Positions 18,353 through 26,382 of a DNA stretch of 64,000 nucleotides are shown in pieces (the stretch's first letter is position 1; the number at the start of each line of letters is the position of its first letter). A program made the translations under genes and the position numbers. The stretch spans positions 124,001 through 188,000 of the forward strand of contig NZ_JALPRK010000007.1 in assembly GCF_023195895.1 (NCBI RefSeq). Direction: 5' to 3'. The DNA comes from Paenibacillus mellifer (GTDB lineage: Bacteria; Bacillota; Bacilli; Paenibacillales; Paenibacillaceae). The notes under the pieces were generated by a model. It was given only the letters and a program-made list of their open reading frames with translations, was not told where the DNA came from and searched no databases.

Positions 18353-19302
18353 TCCCCATGCACCTCGCTTTCGGTGAAGATAGAGGGGAATTCCTGAATG
18401 ATCTGTTCCAGCGGACTAAACTTCTCATGTTGGATCTGCAAATCGCGCGAGAAAAGTTCAACATACATTTCAGTTGTTTCTATCCGTGAGTGCCCGAGAA
18501 TATTTTTTAACGAGAAAATATCGCCACCGTTTAATAAATACTTTTTTGCAAAGGTATGGCGAAAAGTATGGCAGGAACATTGAACATCCTGAATGTTTGC
18601 GGTTTTGCATATCCGCGAAATCATGGTTCGAATGCCACCTTCATCGAATGGGCGATTGTCCAACGTGATCCACAGCCGATCCGTGTACAACGTTCCTCGC
18701 TCCAGCAAATAAAGATGTAACTCATGAGATACAATTCGCTGAATCGGCACCATTCTGGCCTTTCTGCCTTTCCCATGCCGAACACGTACCATTCCTTCAT
18801 CTAATAGAACATCTGTGATTTGGAGTTGAGTGAGTTCGTTCAGGCGTATGCCGGTTTCAAGCAAAATCAACATCATCATGTAATTACGGAAGCCAGTAAA
18901 TGTTGAACGATCGTGTTGAGTGAACAGTCGCGTCAAATGAGCATCCGTGAAAGTATGCATCAAAGAGGGTTGGACTTTAAAAGGCTTTAGTCCATCCGCA
19001 ATATTGCAATCAGCTTGTTTCTCAGCCACGAGAAACGCGAAAAGTTCTTTGATAATAGCCAGGTTGCAATTGACGGTTCTCAGGGACAATGCCCCATCAA
19101 GCATACTGGGGATGATGCGATGTTTTAACAAATCGGAAGTCAAATCAAACCATTCGAGATTTTGGGTTTTTAAGTGCTGTTCGATGTTTTTCAATCCGTC
19201 CCGATAACGGCGAATAGTCGTCTTGGCCAAGTTTCTGGACTTGCAGTCCATGAGGAACAAATGAACCAGGCTTGACCAATCGATCATATTAGGTTGAGAC
19301 AC
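18349..19302 (-). CDS. Tyrosine recombinase/integrase 3
   Basis: 317 residues, all catalytic motifs present: Arg in ETGIRLNE, GKGRKARMVP hairpin, HTFRH, the His of LGHSRIET and the Tyr in EMYVELF. It is the first gene of the leftward pair. Its start is about 150 bp from the core-like palindrome at 19454-19482, the usual distance between an integrase gene and its attachment site. Confidence 0.92.
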   Translation of the reverse strand: MSQPNMIDWSSLVHLFLMDCKSRNLAKTTIRRYRDGLKNIEQHLKTQNLEWFDLTSDLLKHRIIPSMLDGALSLRTVNCNLAIIKELFAFLVAEKQADCNIADGLKPFKVQPSLMHTFTDAHLTRLFTQHDRSTFTGFRNYMMMLILLETGIRLNELTQLQITDVLLDEGMVRVRHGKGRKARMVPIQRIVSHELHLYLLERGTLYTDRLWITLDNRPFDEGGIRTMISRICKTANIQDVQCSCHTFRHTFAKKYLLNGGDIFSLKNILGHSRIETTEMYVELFSRDLQIQHEKFSPLEQIIQEFPSIFTESEVHGE

Positions 19303-19453
19303 TTCGCATTTCCTCCCTTATTGGATATGCGAAGCAAAGCAGATATACGAAGTGAGCAGGGGGAGGTTCGTAAAACATTTGGATGTACGACTGCGTTTAA
19401 CTTCCACGAAATTTCGGGTTATTTACAGCCTTTTGGAAGGGTTTTACAAACGC

Positions 19454-19482
19454 GAAAATCCGTTGATATATAAGGGTTTTTC
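19454..19482 (+). other. Candidate recombination core site 3
   Basis: Interrupted palindrome: left arm GAAAATCCGTTGAT, right arm ATAAGGGTTTTTC (its complement reads GAAAAACCCTTAT). It is preceded by AAACGC, as are the palindromes inside the two 199-bp repeats, and has the same orientation. Sequence outside the core differs from those repeats apart from weak similarity downstream (a G-rich stretch, then CGGTT). It sits next to recombinase 3 and is a good candidate for the element's own attachment site. Confidence 0.6.
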
Positions 19483-19519
19483 GGCACTTTTAGGGGGAGT
19501 GCTCACCTCCTCCCGGTTC

Positions 19520-19669
19520 GTATAACACCGTATTCACGCTGCAGGGCTATCGCCCTTTGGTTTTCAGATGTATAATCATGGAAGAAGCTCAGCTCAGACA
19601 ACAAACGACCCAGCCTAAGATAAGAGTTATCTAAGGCTGGGTCGTTTCTTGAATACAAACACGTTAGAT
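19520..19669 (+). repeat. attC-like site A
   Basis: Left end TATAACACCGTATTCACG; right end GAATACAAACACGTTAGAT, so the two ends are imperfectly complementary. The right box GTTAGAT fits the integron GTTRRRY core. The interior contains a strong terminator-like hairpin at 19603-19647 (14-bp stem AAACGACCCAGCCT) and a copy of a 26-bp repeat at 19565-19590. It precedes the acetyltransferase gene. The attC label is by architecture only. Confidence 0.6.
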
Positions 19670-19729
19670 GAAAGTTCTGAAAGATTAATAAAAATTCAAT
19701 TCATTAAATTCTTAACTTAGAGGTGACCT

Positions 19730-20230
19730 ATGAAATTAAAGATCGAAAAAGTTAGCGAAAACCAATTGGAACTATTCCTTTCAATATTAAAGGAGATTGC
19801 GATTTGGTTGGAGGAAATTGATAAACCAATGTGGAGTTTAGAGGGATTGGAATATGATAATTTTATTCGGAATAACGTGGATACAGATTTTTATATTTGT
19901 TTCAATAATAATGAGCCTGCGGGAGCCTTTATGTTAAAGGAAGAAAATGAGTTTTGGTGGCCTGAAGGGAATAAAATAGAAGATTTATTCCTTAAGAAAC
20001 TAGGGGTGCGTAGACAATATGCAGGGATGGGAATCTCAAACTACATTATTGATTGGGTTAAGAATGAAGCTAAGAGACGAAATAAAAAATACGTAAGAAT
20101 TGAGTTCTATGCAGATAGAGTTAACCTTATAAGACTATATGAAGATAACAAATTTAATCAAGTTAAGCGTATGACAATGCCTGATGGAATATGTATTGCC
20201 TTGTATGAACATGTAATAAAATACGCTTGA
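19730..20230 (+). CDS. GNAT-family N-acetyltransferase (cassette gene)
   Basis: 166 residues with the GNAT order: N-terminal strand-helix region, DTDFYICFNNNEPAGAFML (central beta strands), LFLKKLGVRRQYAGMGISNY (acetyl-CoA pyrophosphate loop of the R/Q-x-x-G-x-G/A type), and YVRIEFYADRVNLIRLYEDN followed by a final strand. Substrate cannot be told. AGAGGTGA ribosome site. It lies between two attC-like elements, the standard position of a mobile gene cassette, and acetyltransferases are among the most common cassette genes. Confidence 0.83.
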   Translation: MKLKIEKVSENQLELFLSILKEIAIWLEEIDKPMWSLEGLEYDNFIRNNVDTDFYICFNNNEPAGAFMLKEENEFWWPEGNKIEDLFLKKLGVRRQYAGMGISNYIIDWVKNEAKRRNKKYVRIEFYADRVNLIRLYEDNKFNQVKRMTMPDGICIALYEHVIKYA

Positions 20231-20255
20231 GTATTTCGAGGATGTCAGAACCTTC

Positions 20256-20417
20256 ACCTAACACCGTATTCACGCAGCGGGCCTAGCGGCCCTTGGTCTG
20301 CAGAGGCATTTCAGAGAAGTGGAATCAGTAGACAACCCTGCACTGGCTAAGTCTGTCGGACCCGGTCGCATGCGCTCCCTTATGCCTCTCAGGTTCGTAG
20401 ATACAAGAACGTTAGGC
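20256..20417 (+). repeat. attC-like site B (162 bp)
   Basis: Left box ACCTAAC fits RYYYAAC and is followed by ACCGTATTCACG. The right end is GATACAAGAAC followed by GTTAGGC, a perfect GTTRRRY. Internal hairpins include GGGCC-TAGC-GGCCC. Same length as site C and closely similar over the left 120 bp. This is the best match to an integron recombination site in the window. Confidence 0.65.
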
Positions 20418-20451
20418 GAAATTTCCGCAAACAATAAGAAAGGATTAAATT

Positions 20452-20649
20452 ATGACTATCGCTGGGATGCTAATAGCTTTATTTGTTTTATTAGTTTCAT
20501 TTTACTTTCTGGGGCCATACGGTGTAGGAATTTTATTTAGTATCTTATTTGGATTAACGTTAAGTACCTATCTAAAATCTAAACAGATAAATAGAACGTT
20601 GTATGAACCTCGGGAAGGCGGAAACATCCGACTTCGTCGGACGTCGTGA
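20452..20649 (+). CDS. Small membrane protein (65 aa, cassette gene)
   Basis: Predicted two membrane segments (IAGMLIALFVLLVSFYFLG and VGILFSILFGLTL) followed by a charged tail. AAAGGA ribosome site before the ATG. The last 15 or so codons run into the next attC-like element, and the TGA stop is part of its GTGAATAC box, so the C-terminus is set by the repeat. Function unknown. Confidence 0.55.
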   Translation: MTIAGMLIALFVLLVSFYFLGPYGVGILFSILFGLTLSTYLKSKQINRTLYEPREGGNIRLRRTS

Positions 20650-20666
20650 ATACATGCACGTTATCT
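20622..20666 (+). repeat. attC-like right end (short site)
   Basis: A small hairpin (CCGAC-TTC-GTCGG) is followed by GTGAATACATGCAC and GTTATCT, the same right-end layout as sites A-C. No matching left end is visible; this may be a shortened or decayed site. Confidence 0.45.
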
Positions 20667-20716
20667 GAAAGCCCCGAAGTGCGATAGAATATCTCAATTC
20701 AAGGTCGGTGAATTTC

Positions 20717-21031
20717 ATGAAAAACATTAAATTCAGGTTCTCTTTAATCTTTATTATTTTAGGTATTTGTATTATCACAATATCTAAGATCGTAGAAGAA
20801 ATAATCCCAAAGTTAGGTTTTGCAGCATACCAATCAGCAGCCGCTGGTTCGTTTTATCCCGAGAATTATCATGTAAATTTAACACTAAATTATTGGATAG
20901 GAGCATTATGTATTCTGGGTGGAATTATTTACTTGATAAAGATCTCAAATATTATAAAAAATCAACTCGAAGAAATTAAATTAAGAAATAAGCAATTTGA
21001 AGAGAAATTTAAAAATAATCAACAAGAATAA
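20717..21031 (+). CDS. Small membrane protein (104 aa, cassette gene)
   Basis: Two predicted membrane spans (about residues 7-25, FSLIFIILGICIITI, and 65-85, WIGALCILGGIIYLI) flank a short extracytoplasmic loop, followed by a charged helical tail (IIKNQLEEIKLRNKQFEEKF). ATG at 20717 fits the upstream GGTCGGTG better than the GTG at 20708. It lies between two attC-like ends. Not recognised. Confidence 0.6.
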   Translation: MKNIKFRFSLIFIILGICIITISKIVEEIIPKLGFAAYQSAAAGSFYPENYHVNLTLNYWIGALCILGGIIYLIKISNIIKNQLEEIKLRNKQFEEKFKNNQQE

Positions 21032-21070
21032 ACCAATTAGTATGCCAATATTTCAAGTATCGGGGCCATC

Positions 21071-21232
21071 AGATAACACTGTATTCACGCGGTGGGCCTT
21101 GCGGCCCTAGGTCTGCAAGAGGCATTTTGAGGAAGTGGAATTAGCAGACAACCCTGCACTGGCTAAGTCCGTCGGACCCGGGGCTGGGGCCCCTTAAGCC
21201 AGTGAGGGTTCGTGAATACAACAGCGTTATAT
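21071..21232 (+). repeat. attC-like site C (162 bp)
   Basis: Left end ATAACACTGTATTCACGC; right end CGTGAATACAACAGC followed by GTTATAT. The interior folds into nested hairpins: GGGCCTTGCGGCCC at the left and a long stem AACCCT..CACTGGCT pairing with AGCCAGTG..AGGGTT at the right. Same length as site B and strongly similar to it. Confidence 0.65.
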
Positions 21233-21277
21233 GAAACTGGCGAAAGCCATGAAAAACGAAAAAGAGGAGAGAAGTGA

Positions 21278-21847
21278 ATGAGTGAATTCAGTGAGAGTTA
21301 CCATCTTTTTTCTATAGATCAGAATGAAGGTATAAAGCTATTGAAGAAAGCTTGGTTGCGAGGATTTGTTTATCCCTCAAGTTACAACTGGGTAACTATT
21401 GTTCCAAGTGGTCGCAGTTTTCAGCCTAATAAGAGATTAATCAATAAAAACAAAGGAGTATTAGTGCACTTAATAAACGCAGAAGATCATGGATGGTCAA
21501 TTAGTATTTATGATGGAAGGAAACGGACATTCCACTATGAGTGTAATTGGGAAGAAGAAATTGATATCAATCAAGATGAGTATAATAGAGAACGTTTTGT
21601 TGATTTGGTAAATAGCAATCCATATCAACAAAAGACAGTAACCCCATTAGATATAACAAAGGTATTCTATGTTTCCGATTTTGAAGAATTATTTGAAAGA
21701 AATCCGGTCCAGCAAGTTGCAGAGTTATTGGGATTTGAGAATTATGAGTGGATTTCCTACGAGTATAGCCTAAGAGAGGCTAAAGAAAATCCTGAAGGGT
21801 TCAAAAACAAAGGAATCAAAACAGTAAATAGTATTTTCACTTTTTAA
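21278..21847 (+). CDS. Hypothetical protein (189 aa, cassette gene)
   Basis: Not recognised. Soluble, acidic and aromatic-rich. AGGAGAG precedes the ATG. The sequence has a beta-rich first half (VTIVPSGRSFQP, GVLVHLINAEDHGWSISIYD) and a helical second half. Only 26 bp separate its stop from the TTG start of the cupin gene, so the two may share one cassette downstream of site C. Confidence 0.7.
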   Translation: MSEFSESYHLFSIDQNEGIKLLKKAWLRGFVYPSSYNWVTIVPSGRSFQPNKRLINKNKGVLVHLINAEDHGWSISIYDGRKRTFHYECNWEEEIDINQDEYNRERFVDLVNSNPYQQKTVTPLDITKVFYVSDFEELFERNPVQQVAELLGFENYEWISYEYSLREAKENPEGFKNKGIKTVNSIFTF

Positions 21848-21873
21848 TTTGTTGATTTTAAGGAGTGAACTTA

Positions 21874-22239
21874 TTGAGAATCTTTGATTTTGATAAAGAA
21901 ACCGGTAGAGAAATAACTCAATTCAATAGTAAAAATTCTAACTTCTCAAAAATCATTCAACCTAACAATCAAATACATATCGGATGCATATATATAGGAC
22001 CTGATGGAATATTAGGACCACATCCAGCGCCAATAAGCCAATTATTTATAGTACTGAATGGTCAAGGCTGGGTAATAGGTAAAGAAGGCTTAAGATATCA
22101 CATTCAATCTGGAAAGGCAGTTTTTTGGGAACCAGGAGAAATACATGAATCAGGATCAGAACTTGGAATGACAGTCATCGTGATTGAAGGAGAAGATCTT
22201 AAACCGTTAATGAAAGAGATTGAATGGATCGAGAGCTGA
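21874..22239 (+). CDS. Cupin-fold protein (cassette gene)
   Basis: About 121 residues of a single small cupin. HIGCIYIGPDGILGPHPAP gives the first metal-motif region, QLFIVLNGQGWVIG follows, and AVFWEPGEIHESG is the second motif. TTG at 21874 lies nine bases after AAGGAG and is preferred over an in-frame GTG at 21865 that touches the ribosome site. Substrate unknown. Confidence 0.75.
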   Translation: MRIFDFDKETGREITQFNSKNSNFSKIIQPNNQIHIGCIYIGPDGILGPHPAPISQLFIVLNGQGWVIGKEGLRYHIQSGKAVFWEPGEIHESGSELGMTVIVIEGEDLKPLMKEIEWIES

Positions 22240-22294
22240 TTCGAAGGAGAAGTTTTCTGTAGCAGGGAAGAGGGATCAGCCAGATCCATCCCAA

Positions 22295-22364
22295 TACTTA
22301 ACTGGCGTCGCGGCCGCCCTTCGGCTTAAGGGAGTTGGACGGTGTGAACACAATTACGTTATGC
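22295..22364 (+). repeat. attC-like right half (site D)
   Basis: GC-rich palindromic stretch (GCGGCCGC, TTCGGCTTAAGG) followed by GTGTGAACACAATTAC and GTTATGC, a common variant of the integron right box. A left partner is not evident in the 55 bp after the cupin gene, so the site may be partly lost. Confidence 0.5.
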
Positions 22365-22393
22365 GAAATTTAAGCAAGATTGGAGAAACGTAA

Positions 22394-23392
22394 ATGCCAT
22401 TAACCGACAATCAATTATTTGAGATATTAAGGGATCAAAATGAATTTAAGGTTCTTGATATAAGAAGGACAGAGAATATTACTCGAGATCGGGCATCGCT
22501 GAATAAAATTGATGTACACACGAGAGACAATAGGATTGTTCCTTTATTAGAGAAAAACACGATATCTACGTCTGTTCCAAATGAGAATATTATTTACAAT
22601 TACTATTCCAACAAGGATGTATCCATTCCAAAGGTTTTTTACAATGAGTATGATCAAACTCAACATGAAGGTATATTGTTGATGGAAGATTTAACACCGA
22701 CACATTGTAATATAGCAGATTGGGAGGTACCCATTGACCCCGATAAACTAAAAACCATTATTGATATGATCTCACAATTTCATGCGGTCTCTTGGGGAAG
22801 GGGAGAACTATCTGCTCCCCAGCATTTGCAGAGTACAGAGGAATATTTAAAGCATATTGGCTATTTGGAAAGAGATTATATTCATTTTAGGAAAACTCAA
22901 ACATATAACCTTGGAGATGATCAATTCGAAGTATATGAGAAGAGTCTACAGAATTTACGCGAGAACGCTCAAAAACACATTGAACGTATAACTACTAATC
23001 AACATACTTCATTCATCCATGGTGATCTGAATGTATGCAATATGTTGTATCCGTTAATAGGTAATGCAAGGCCTTACATAATTGACCTTGAAGCAGTCAG
23101 GGTTGGGCTTTGTACAGAAGACTTGGTCATGTTATTTATTCATGATTTATATCATGGTGGGGAAATGACCTTACATATTTTTCAAATGTACTACCGTTCA
23201 ATTTGCAGTAAGATCCCCTGCGAATATACTTATGATCAATTCATGGAGGATATAAGAACATCAATCATGGAAGGGATCTTTTTTCCACTTAAGCTTTTTG
23301 TTCATAATGGTGTAAAGGATGAAGAACTGATATTGAAATCATTAAATGCATATCAATCTTTAATAGGTGTTATTCGCCCCAGCCTAAGATAA
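22394..23392 (+). CDS. Aminoglycoside-phosphotransferase-fold kinase (cassette gene)
   Basis: 332 residues with the APH/choline-kinase fold. N-lobe strands surround GILLMEDL; the catalytic loop is FIHGDLNVCNML (HGDxxxxN) near residue 215; the Mg-binding aspartate is in IIDLEAV near 240. Could phosphorylate an aminoglycoside, macrolide or small metabolite; the substrate cannot be told. The last codons and stop fall inside the stem of the next repeat, so the original C-terminus may have been replaced. It follows an attC-like right end by 30 bp. Confidence 0.83.
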   Translation: MPLTDNQLFEILRDQNEFKVLDIRRTENITRDRASLNKIDVHTRDNRIVPLLEKNTISTSVPNENIIYNYYSNKDVSIPKVFYNEYDQTQHEGILLMEDLTPTHCNIADWEVPIDPDKLKTIIDMISQFHAVSWGRGELSAPQHLQSTEEYLKHIGYLERDYIHFRKTQTYNLGDDQFEVYEKSLQNLRENAQKHIERITTNQHTSFIHGDLNVCNMLYPLIGNARPYIIDLEAVRVGLCTEDLVMLFIHDLYHGGEMTLHIFQMYYRSICSKIPCEYTYDQFMEDIRTSIMEGIFFPLKLFVHNGVKDEELILKSLNAYQSLIGVIRPSLR

Positions 23393-23437
23393 GAGCGATC
23401 TAAGGCTGGGGCGTTTCGTGATACAAGAACGTTATAG
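23375..23437 (+). repeat. attC-like element E with terminator hairpin
   Basis: Eleven-bp stem CGCCCCAGCCT and its complement (23375-23413), then CGTGATACAAGAAC and GTTATAG. The same hairpin family occurs in site A (19603-19647), as right-half remnants at 26357-26382, and in degenerate form at 28756-28795. It would also terminate transcription of the phosphotransferase gene. Confidence 0.55.
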
Positions 23438-23474
23438 GAAATACCTGCAAAGTTATAGAAAGAGAGATGATTCG

Positions 23475-24056
23475 ATGAGGATTGCATTAGTTTTATTCAA
23501 CGGAGTTACATTCCTTGATTTTGTCGGGTTCTATGACGTTATCTATCGTTTAAACCTTTTTGACAAGACTAAAGGAACGACATGGGATATTTGTGGTGTA
23601 GTCGAGGAAGTTACGGATGAACTTGGGATGAAGGTAAAGGTAAATGTCATTAAGCCGGATTTATCTGAGTATGATCTTGTTTTTATTCCAGGAGGAATGG
23701 GAACAAGAACGCTTAAAGATGATGCAGTCTTCATTGACTGGATCAAGACTGCCGAGCTGGCTATGTATAAAATATCGGTATGTACAGGTTCATTATTGTG
23801 GGGAGCTGCGGGATTTTTGAAAGATAAGAAAGCAACAACTCACCCCAATGTATATGACTTACTAGAACCTTATTGTTTAGAGGTAATGAAATCCCGGATT
23901 GTGAAGGATGGTAACATCATAACAGCTGGAGGAGTAACAACATCAATTGATTTAGGACTATTTATTATTGAATTGTTTGCTGGAGCGGAAGCGGCCAATG
24001 TTGTGAAGAAGCAGCTTGATTATCCATATACGGCAGTTGGAATTGTAGAAGTGTAG
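23475..24056 (+). CDS. DJ-1/PfpI-family protein (cassette gene)
   Basis: 193 residues. It begins with MRIALVLFNGVTFLDFVG, has LVFIPGGMGTRTL, and the nucleophile cysteine is in ISVCTGSLLWGAAG, followed by ATTHPNVYDLLEP and ITAGGVTTSIDLGLFI. This matches the DJ-1/PfpI subgroup that includes isonitrile hydratase-like enzymes and AraC-type sensor domains. ATG 23475 is chosen because the longer frame from 23418 runs through the upstream repeat. Confidence 0.82.
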   Translation: MRIALVLFNGVTFLDFVGFYDVIYRLNLFDKTKGTTWDICGVVEEVTDELGMKVKVNVIKPDLSEYDLVFIPGGMGTRTLKDDAVFIDWIKTAELAMYKISVCTGSLLWGAAGFLKDKKATTHPNVYDLLEPYCLEVMKSRIVKDGNIITAGGVTTSIDLGLFIIELFAGAEAANVVKKQLDYPYTAVGIVEV

Positions 24057-24106
24057 GCAATTAATAAGCTGATACACAGTTTGTATCATCGGAGGGGATG
24101 ATTAAT

Positions 24107-24613
24107 ATGAGCAAACTTCAAAATATGCGAGGGATTGAGATCAAGAAGTTCCGTGCGGTTTCATCAGGCTTGAAAACATTCGATGAACTCTTTGGCAAAA
24201 ACGGTTTTGCCGAATGGTTAGAGTCTCACCGCCATCTAGTACAAGAGCATATCTACGAGCCTACGGACTTTTTATGGCATGAGGGCGATAAAGAAACATG
24301 GGGGTGTGGGCAAAATGTTTTTATATCAGCCATCAAGGATGAAGTTACTCAAGCGGACGTTGACCCTTACGATATCATTGAATTTCCAGGGGGTATGTTC
24401 TTAGTTGCCACAGGGGATGAAAACAACAATGCTGACCTAAACGAAACTGTTACTTATATGATGCAATGGATAGAAGACAGCGACATTTTTGAATATGGCG
24501 ACTTTCCTAAAAGTGGAATGTGCAATATGCCAAACCCCGGTGGTGCTTTTGATAAGGCGCTTGGTATTGCCCAACAGCAAATATACTTACCATTAAAAAT
24601 CCGTTCAAAATAA
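24107..24613 (+). CDS. GyrI-like/effector-binding domain protein
   Basis: 168 residues. The second half (YDIIEFPGGMFLVATG, then EYGDFPKSGMCNMPNPGG, then a final strand) resembles the GyrI-like or AraC C-terminal effector-binding fold without any DNA-binding part. ATG 24107 lies nine bases after GGAGGGG. Only 50 bp separate it from the DJ-1 gene, so the two may be carried and transcribed together. Likely binds a small hydrophobic ligand; function unknown. Confidence 0.6.
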   Translation: MSKLQNMRGIEIKKFRAVSSGLKTFDELFGKNGFAEWLESHRHLVQEHIYEPTDFLWHEGDKETWGCGQNVFISAIKDEVTQADVDPYDIIEFPGGMFLVATGDENNNADLNETVTYMMQWIEDSDIFEYGDFPKSGMCNMPNPGGAFDKALGIAQQQIYLPLKIRSK

Positions 24614-24793
24614 TGCCGATCTTTTTTGTACCCAGGTACTGTGCGGAATATAAATCTTAAGGATGAGTACCTGTCTTTTTATCAAGAGTGGTTAGAGTCT
24701 AATGCTTGAAGAACTCCGGAGTGAAAAATATAACTAATTCTCTGTAAGTTCAGATGTATAATCATGGAAGAAGCCCAGTCAAGGGAGACTACA
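24614..24793 (+). other. Gene remnant and 26-bp repeat before the serine hydrolase
   Basis: A 23-codon open stretch ending in a stop near 24708 (LKDEYLSFYQEWLESNA) looks like the C-terminus of a lost gene. At 24751-24776 is a copy of the 26-bp element also present in site A (CAGATGTATAATCATGGAAG...). The repeat's ATG is in frame with the next gene but is not its likely start. Confidence 0.4.
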
Positions 24794-26308
24794 ATGAAGA
24801 AAATACGAAGTAAAACAGGCAGATCAACGGGATATGTCATCCTACTTATCGCAATCATTACTACTATCGTGTGTTGGGATGAACTCGGGAGTTTGGTGAG
24901 GACAGGGAACTATGACAATTCGGATCATATGGTGGAAACCATAATGGCCAAATCAGCGACTCCAGGAGTGGCTATGGTCGTATCAAAGCAGGGCAAGACC
25001 GAATTTAAGAATTTCGGATATGCAGATGTCAATCATAAGAAGAGGGTAACTGAAGAGTCATTATTTGAATTGGGATCAACGACAAAGGCATTTACGGCTT
25101 TGGCCATTATTTTATTAGAAAATGAAGGCTACCTCTCTCTCTCCGACTCTATTACAAAGTATATTCCTTGGTTTGAGCCAACCCTTAAAGGGGAGAAAGT
25201 GAATATGACGATTTCTCAGTTGTTAGCCCATACCAGTGGAATTCCGCCGTGGAGTATTCGATTAATTCCAGAAGGCACAACAGGGGATTTGCTTGAAAAG
25301 ACCATACATAATATTTCAGACATCGCATTAGATACGTATCCTGGGACAGCCTATCATTATGCTACCGTGAATTATGATATTTTAGCGATGATTATTGAAA
25401 AAGTTACAGGCAAACGTTATCAGGATTACCTCACTGATAGCATACTGGTCCCTTTAGGAATGAGGGATAGTTATTTTTCAACAGGGCAGGAAAAGGAATC
25501 TGATCAACTTACCCAAGGATATCGCGTGTTTTTTGGAAGAAGCTTAGAATATGATGCTCCTAGATATTATGGGAATATCGCGGCAGGATATTTGGTCACG
25601 AATTCAAAAGATTTGGAACGCTGGATAAATGCCCAAATGGGGATCGGCGATATTCCAGATCATCTATTGAATGCGATCCAACAATCTCATCAAGTCGACA
25701 TCAAAACCGCTGGATACGTAGATGAAAATCAATACTACTCATTCGGATGGAGCGTGGATACGAAAAGTAATGTTGTAAGTCATAATGGATCTAATCCGAA
25801 TTATTCCTCAAAGGTTATTATTGATTTAGATAAGCGGCAGGCCATATTTGTTTTGGCCAATCTGAATTCAACGGCGCCCTCGCTTATTGCTAATAATATA
25901 TATGAAAATATGAATGGAAATCCTATGAGGAAATTTAGGTATGATGACGAGTATTTATTAATTGATTTGGTATTTTCATCCTTAGCCCTAATCGCAGTCG
26001 TTGTCTTATGTCTCCAAGCCATTAAACTCTTTAGAGGAATCAAACCAAATCTTCATGATGAAAAGACAAGGATCAGAATAAAAACAAGAAGCAGTATCGC
26101 ACTAATCTTAAAAATTATACTTTTGGTATTCGTCATGATCTGGCCTTATCTAATAAACCATAATTATTTCGTGATAGAGGTGTGGATGTCGCATTCCATA
26201 TTGATTTGGATGGGACTTGCTGCGATCAGTTGCATTTTATCGATAATAATGAATATCAAGACCCTTCATGCTCTAAAAGCCTCGCGGTCGCGGCCGTTTG
26301 TCGCTTAA
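24794..26308 (+). CDS. Membrane-anchored serine hydrolase, class C beta-lactamase-like
   Basis: About 504 residues. An N-terminal membrane segment (residues 8-30) is followed by an extracellular beta-lactamase/penicillin-binding-like domain: nucleophile motif SxxK in LGSTTKAFT, YATVNYDIL near the second motif, and SHNGSNPNYSS at the third. The C-terminal 120 residues hold three or four membrane spans. This architecture is common among FmtA/PBP4*-like proteins of Bacilli that act on cell-envelope polymers; true beta-lactam hydrolysis is less likely. ATG 24794 has AGGGAG upstream. The last residues and stop are encoded by a degenerate attC-like palindrome. Confidence 0.8.
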   Translation: MKKIRSKTGRSTGYVILLIAIITTIVCWDELGSLVRTGNYDNSDHMVETIMAKSATPGVAMVVSKQGKTEFKNFGYADVNHKKRVTEESLFELGSTTKAFTALAIILLENEGYLSLSDSITKYIPWFEPTLKGEKVNMTISQLLAHTSGIPPWSIRLIPEGTTGDLLEKTIHNISDIALDTYPGTAYHYATVNYDILAMIIEKVTGKRYQDYLTDSILVPLGMRDSYFSTGQEKESDQLTQGYRVFFGRSLEYDAPRYYGNIAAGYLVTNSKDLERWINAQMGIGDIPDHLLNAIQQSHQVDIKTAGYVDENQYYSFGWSVDTKSNVVSHNGSNPNYSSKVIIDLDKRQAIFVLANLNSTAPSLIANNIYENMNGNPMRKFRYDDEYLLIDLVFSSLALIAVVVLCLQAIKLFRGIKPNLHDEKTRIRIKTRSSIALILKIILLVFVMIWPYLINHNYFVIEVWMSHSILIWMGLAAISCILSIIMNIKTLHALKASRSRPFVA

Positions 26309-26382
26309 GGCAGTGAGAGTTCGGGAAGCAATACTATTTTATTCTGATAAGTGCAATAAGGCTGGGGCGTTTCGTAATACAA
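26282..26382 (+). repeat. Degenerate attC-like remnants
   Basis: GCGGTCGCGGCCG...CTTAAGGCAGTGAGAGTTCG resembles the right half of sites C and D. Then 26357-26382 matches the right half of the hairpin of element E (AAGGCTGGGGCGTTTCGT, then AATACAA) but lacks a GTTA box. It overlaps the end of the serine hydrolase gene. Confidence 0.4.

Noticed and set aside
16284-19302. Integron integrase (IntI) among the recombinases
   Set aside because: All three look XerC/XerD- or Tn554-like in length and motif spacing; I see no clear extra IntI-specific insertion before the HxxRH region. A profile search would settle it.
16284-19302. Standard recombinase-in-trio element
   Set aside because: In described trio elements all three genes run one way and overlap; here one converges on the other two.
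19520-23437. CRISPR array
   Set aside because: The repeats are 60-160 bp, separated by whole genes and internally palindromic; there are no short regular spacers and no cas genes.
24764-24793. ATG at 24764 as start of the serine hydrolase
   Set aside because: It lies in the 26-bp repeat without a ribosome site; ATG 24794 follows AGGGAG and begins a normal membrane anchor.
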